Below, piece after piece: positions 37,662-39,043 of a stretch of DNA of 39,043 bases. The stretch's first letter is position 1. Each line of letters begins with the position of its first letter. The stretch is from Alphaproteobacteria bacterium (GTDB lineage Bacteria > Myxococcota_A > UBA796 > GCA-2862545), in the NCBI GenBank assembly GCA_020632955.1, contig JACKEO010000029.1, forward strand, positions 1-39,043. The letters run 5' to 3'. Made by a program: the position numbers and the translations under genes. The notes below the pieces were generated by a model. That model was not told the origin of the DNA, made no database searches, and saw only the letters and a list, made by a program, of their open reading frames with translations.

Positions 37662-39043
37662 TCAGGCGGGCGTGCCCACCCCCTTTCGCCGCTGCCACAC
37701 CAGGTACACCACGGGCAGGATCAGCAGCGTCAGCACCGTGCTCGTGAGCAGGCCGCCCACCATCGGCGCCGCCAGTCGCTTCATGATGGTGGTGCCCGTC
37801 TCGGTGCCCAGCATGATCGGCATCAGACCGACGATGTTGGTGGCCACGGTCATCACCTTGGGGCGCACGCGGTCCACGGCGCCTTCGAGGATGGCCTCCT
37901 CCAGGGCGTGAGGTGACGTGAGGCGCCCCTCACGCTGCCACCGCTCCAGGGCCTCCTCAAGGTAGACGAGCATGAGGATGCCGGTCTCGGCCGCCAGGCC
38001 GGCCAGCGCGAGGAAGCCCACCCACACCGCCACCGAGGTCTGCCAGCCGGCCGCCCAGAGCAGCCAGATGCCGCCCACCAGCGCGAAGGGCAGGGTGCCG
38101 AGCACGAGCAGGGTCTCGCCCACGCGGCGGAAGTGCAGGTAGAGCAGCAGCACGATCACGCCCAGGGTGAGCGGCACCACCACGGCCAGACGCTCCTGGG
38201 CGCGCTGCAGGTAGACGTACTGGCCCGACCAGGCCAGCGTCACGCCGGGGGGGAGGCGCACCTGTCGGGCCACGGTCTCGCGGGCCCGCGCCACGTAGCC
38301 GCCGAGGTCGCCGGTGGAGAGGTCGACGTAGATCCAGGCCGTGCGGCGGGCGTTCTCGCTCTTGATGGCGGGCGGACCGTCGGAGATCCGCACGTCGGCC
38401 ACCTGGGCGAGCGCCACCGCGTGGCCCATGGGGGTGGGCACGGCCACCTCGCGCAGACGCTCCACGCTGTCGCGCAGCTCGCGGGGGAAGCGCACGTTGA
38501 CGGGGTAGCGCTCCAGCCCGTCCACGAGCTCCGTGACCACCGCACCGCCCACCGCGGACTGCACCACCGCCTGCACGTCCTGCACGTCGAGACCGAAGCG
38601 GGCGGCGTCGGCGCGCCGGATCTCGATGTCGACGTAGTGCCCGCCGGTCACCCGCTCGCTGAAGACCGAGGCCGTGCCGGGCACCGTACGGAGCACGGCC
38701 TCCAGCTCCTGGCCCACCTCGGCGAGCACCTGCAGGTCGTCGCCGAGCAGCTTCACGCCCACCGGGGTGCGGATGCCGGTGGCGAGCATGTCGAGGCGGG
38801 TCTTGATGGGCATCGTCCAGGCGTTCGTCAGCCCGGGCAGCTGCACCAGGGCATCGAGCTCGGCGACGACGTCGTCGACGGTCGTGCCGGGCGGCCAGGT
38901 CTCCTCCGGCTCCAGCACCACCACGGTCTCGAGCATCGACAGGGGCGCTGGATCGGTGGCGGTGCGCGCCCGGCCTGCCTTGCCCAGCACGCTGTGGACG
39001 AGCGGGTGGCTGGCGATGAGCGCGTCGGTCTGCTGGACCAGCT
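37662..39043 (-). CDS. cusA: CusA-type RND heavy-metal efflux pump, C-terminal part
   Basis: The C-terminal 460 or so residues of an inner-membrane RND pump of the heavy-metal (HME) group; the gene continues beyond the right edge, so about half of the usual 1040-1080 residues is missing here. KTRLDMLATGIRTPVG and KAGRARTATDPAPLSM match the CusA (Cu+/Ag+) branch better than CzcA. GGHYVDIEIRR, SAVGGAVVTELVDGLERYPV, SENARRTAWIYVD and SGQYVYLQ are conserved porter-domain segments. The membrane part has FALVGGIWLLW, LAGLAAETGILML (the Glu of the proton relay) and VRPKVMTVATNIVG (the relay Lys). It exports metal with a membrane fusion protein and an outer-membrane channel, presumably encoded to the right. 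Confidence 0.92.
   Translation of the reverse strand, partial: LVQQTDALIASHPLVHSVLGKAGRARTATDPAPLSMLETVVVLEPEETWPPGTTVDDVVAELDALVQLPGLTNAWTMPIKTRLDMLATGIRTPVGVKLLGDDLQVLAEVGQELEAVLRTVPGTASVFSERVTGGHYVDIEIRRADAARFGLDVQDVQAVVQSAVGGAVVTELVDGLERYPVNVRFPRELRDSVERLREVAVPTPMGHAVALAQVADVRISDGPPAIKSENARRTAWIYVDLSTGDLGGYVARARETVARQVRLPPGVTLAWSGQYVYLQRAQERLAVVVPLTLGVIVLLLYLHFRRVGETLLVLGTLPFALVGGIWLLWAAGWQTSVAVWVGFLALAGLAAETGILMLVYLEEALERWQREGRLTSPHALEEAILEGAVDRVRPKVMTVATNIVGLMPIMLGTETGTTIMKRLAAPMVGGLLTSTVLTLLILPVVYLVWQRRKGVGTPA

Overview
The window looks like chromosome from a high-GC member of Myxococcota or a neighbouring lineage of the former Deltaproteobacteria. Short hand counts give about 73% GC in coding DNA. 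The lineage call rests on gene style, not on a marker gene: lipoproteins with long Asp/Ser/Thr linkers after the lipid Cys, a MopE-type Cys/Asp repeat protein, a matrixin-like protease with a CARDB domain, a bacterial XPB-type helicase and frequent GTG starts. No rRNA, tRNA, IS element, phage gene or CRISPR array was seen.

Layout, left to right. Bases 1-558 hold no convincing gene but carry a degenerate 21-bp repeat array arranged head to head as a long inverted repeat. It is followed by a small secreted-protein gene of much lower GC (559-1131). From 1532 to 9291 the minus strand carries an Asp/Thr-linker lipoprotein, a Lys-rich helical protein of unknown role and a very large alpha-2-macroglobulin-like protein with an intact thioester motif. 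Next come a plus-strand methyltransferase and a polytopic GT-C-like protein, which converges on a second polytopic protein coupled to an S9 prolyl-oligopeptidase-type enzyme (minus). A lipoprotein cytochrome c diverges from that pair and ends at a 12-bp hairpin. Then come dinB, a 763-aa MopE-repeat lipoprotein, a lipoprotein redoxin (CPHC) and a DUF1304 membrane protein. A class C beta-lactamase-like lipoprotein converges on this run.

From 21977 a NatA/NatB-like ABC exporter (one ATPase, two permeases, abutting or overlapping) is followed by an alpha/beta hydrolase, purT, a MaoC-like hydratase and a lipoprotein, all plus strand with 0-49 nt gaps. The right part holds a 454-aa Asp/Thr-linker lipoprotein (minus), an XPB helicase (plus), an M50-like membrane metalloprotease overlapping it tail to tail, a membrane-anchored hydrolase-like protein, another linker lipoprotein, a matrixin-like protease coupled to an upstream lipoprotein, and the C-terminal part of a CusA-type RND metal pump running off the right edge.

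Most products act in or beyond the inner membrane: lipoproteins, proteases, a protease trap, redox proteins and exporters. I see no single multi-gene defence or biosynthetic system. The points most worth following are the inverted 21-bp array, the MopE protein with a degenerate VWA-like domain between two repeat blocks, the MaoC protein with exchanged Asp and Asn in its active-site motif, two distant lipoproteins sharing the same post-Cys motif, and a recurring GATAG-type upstream element.
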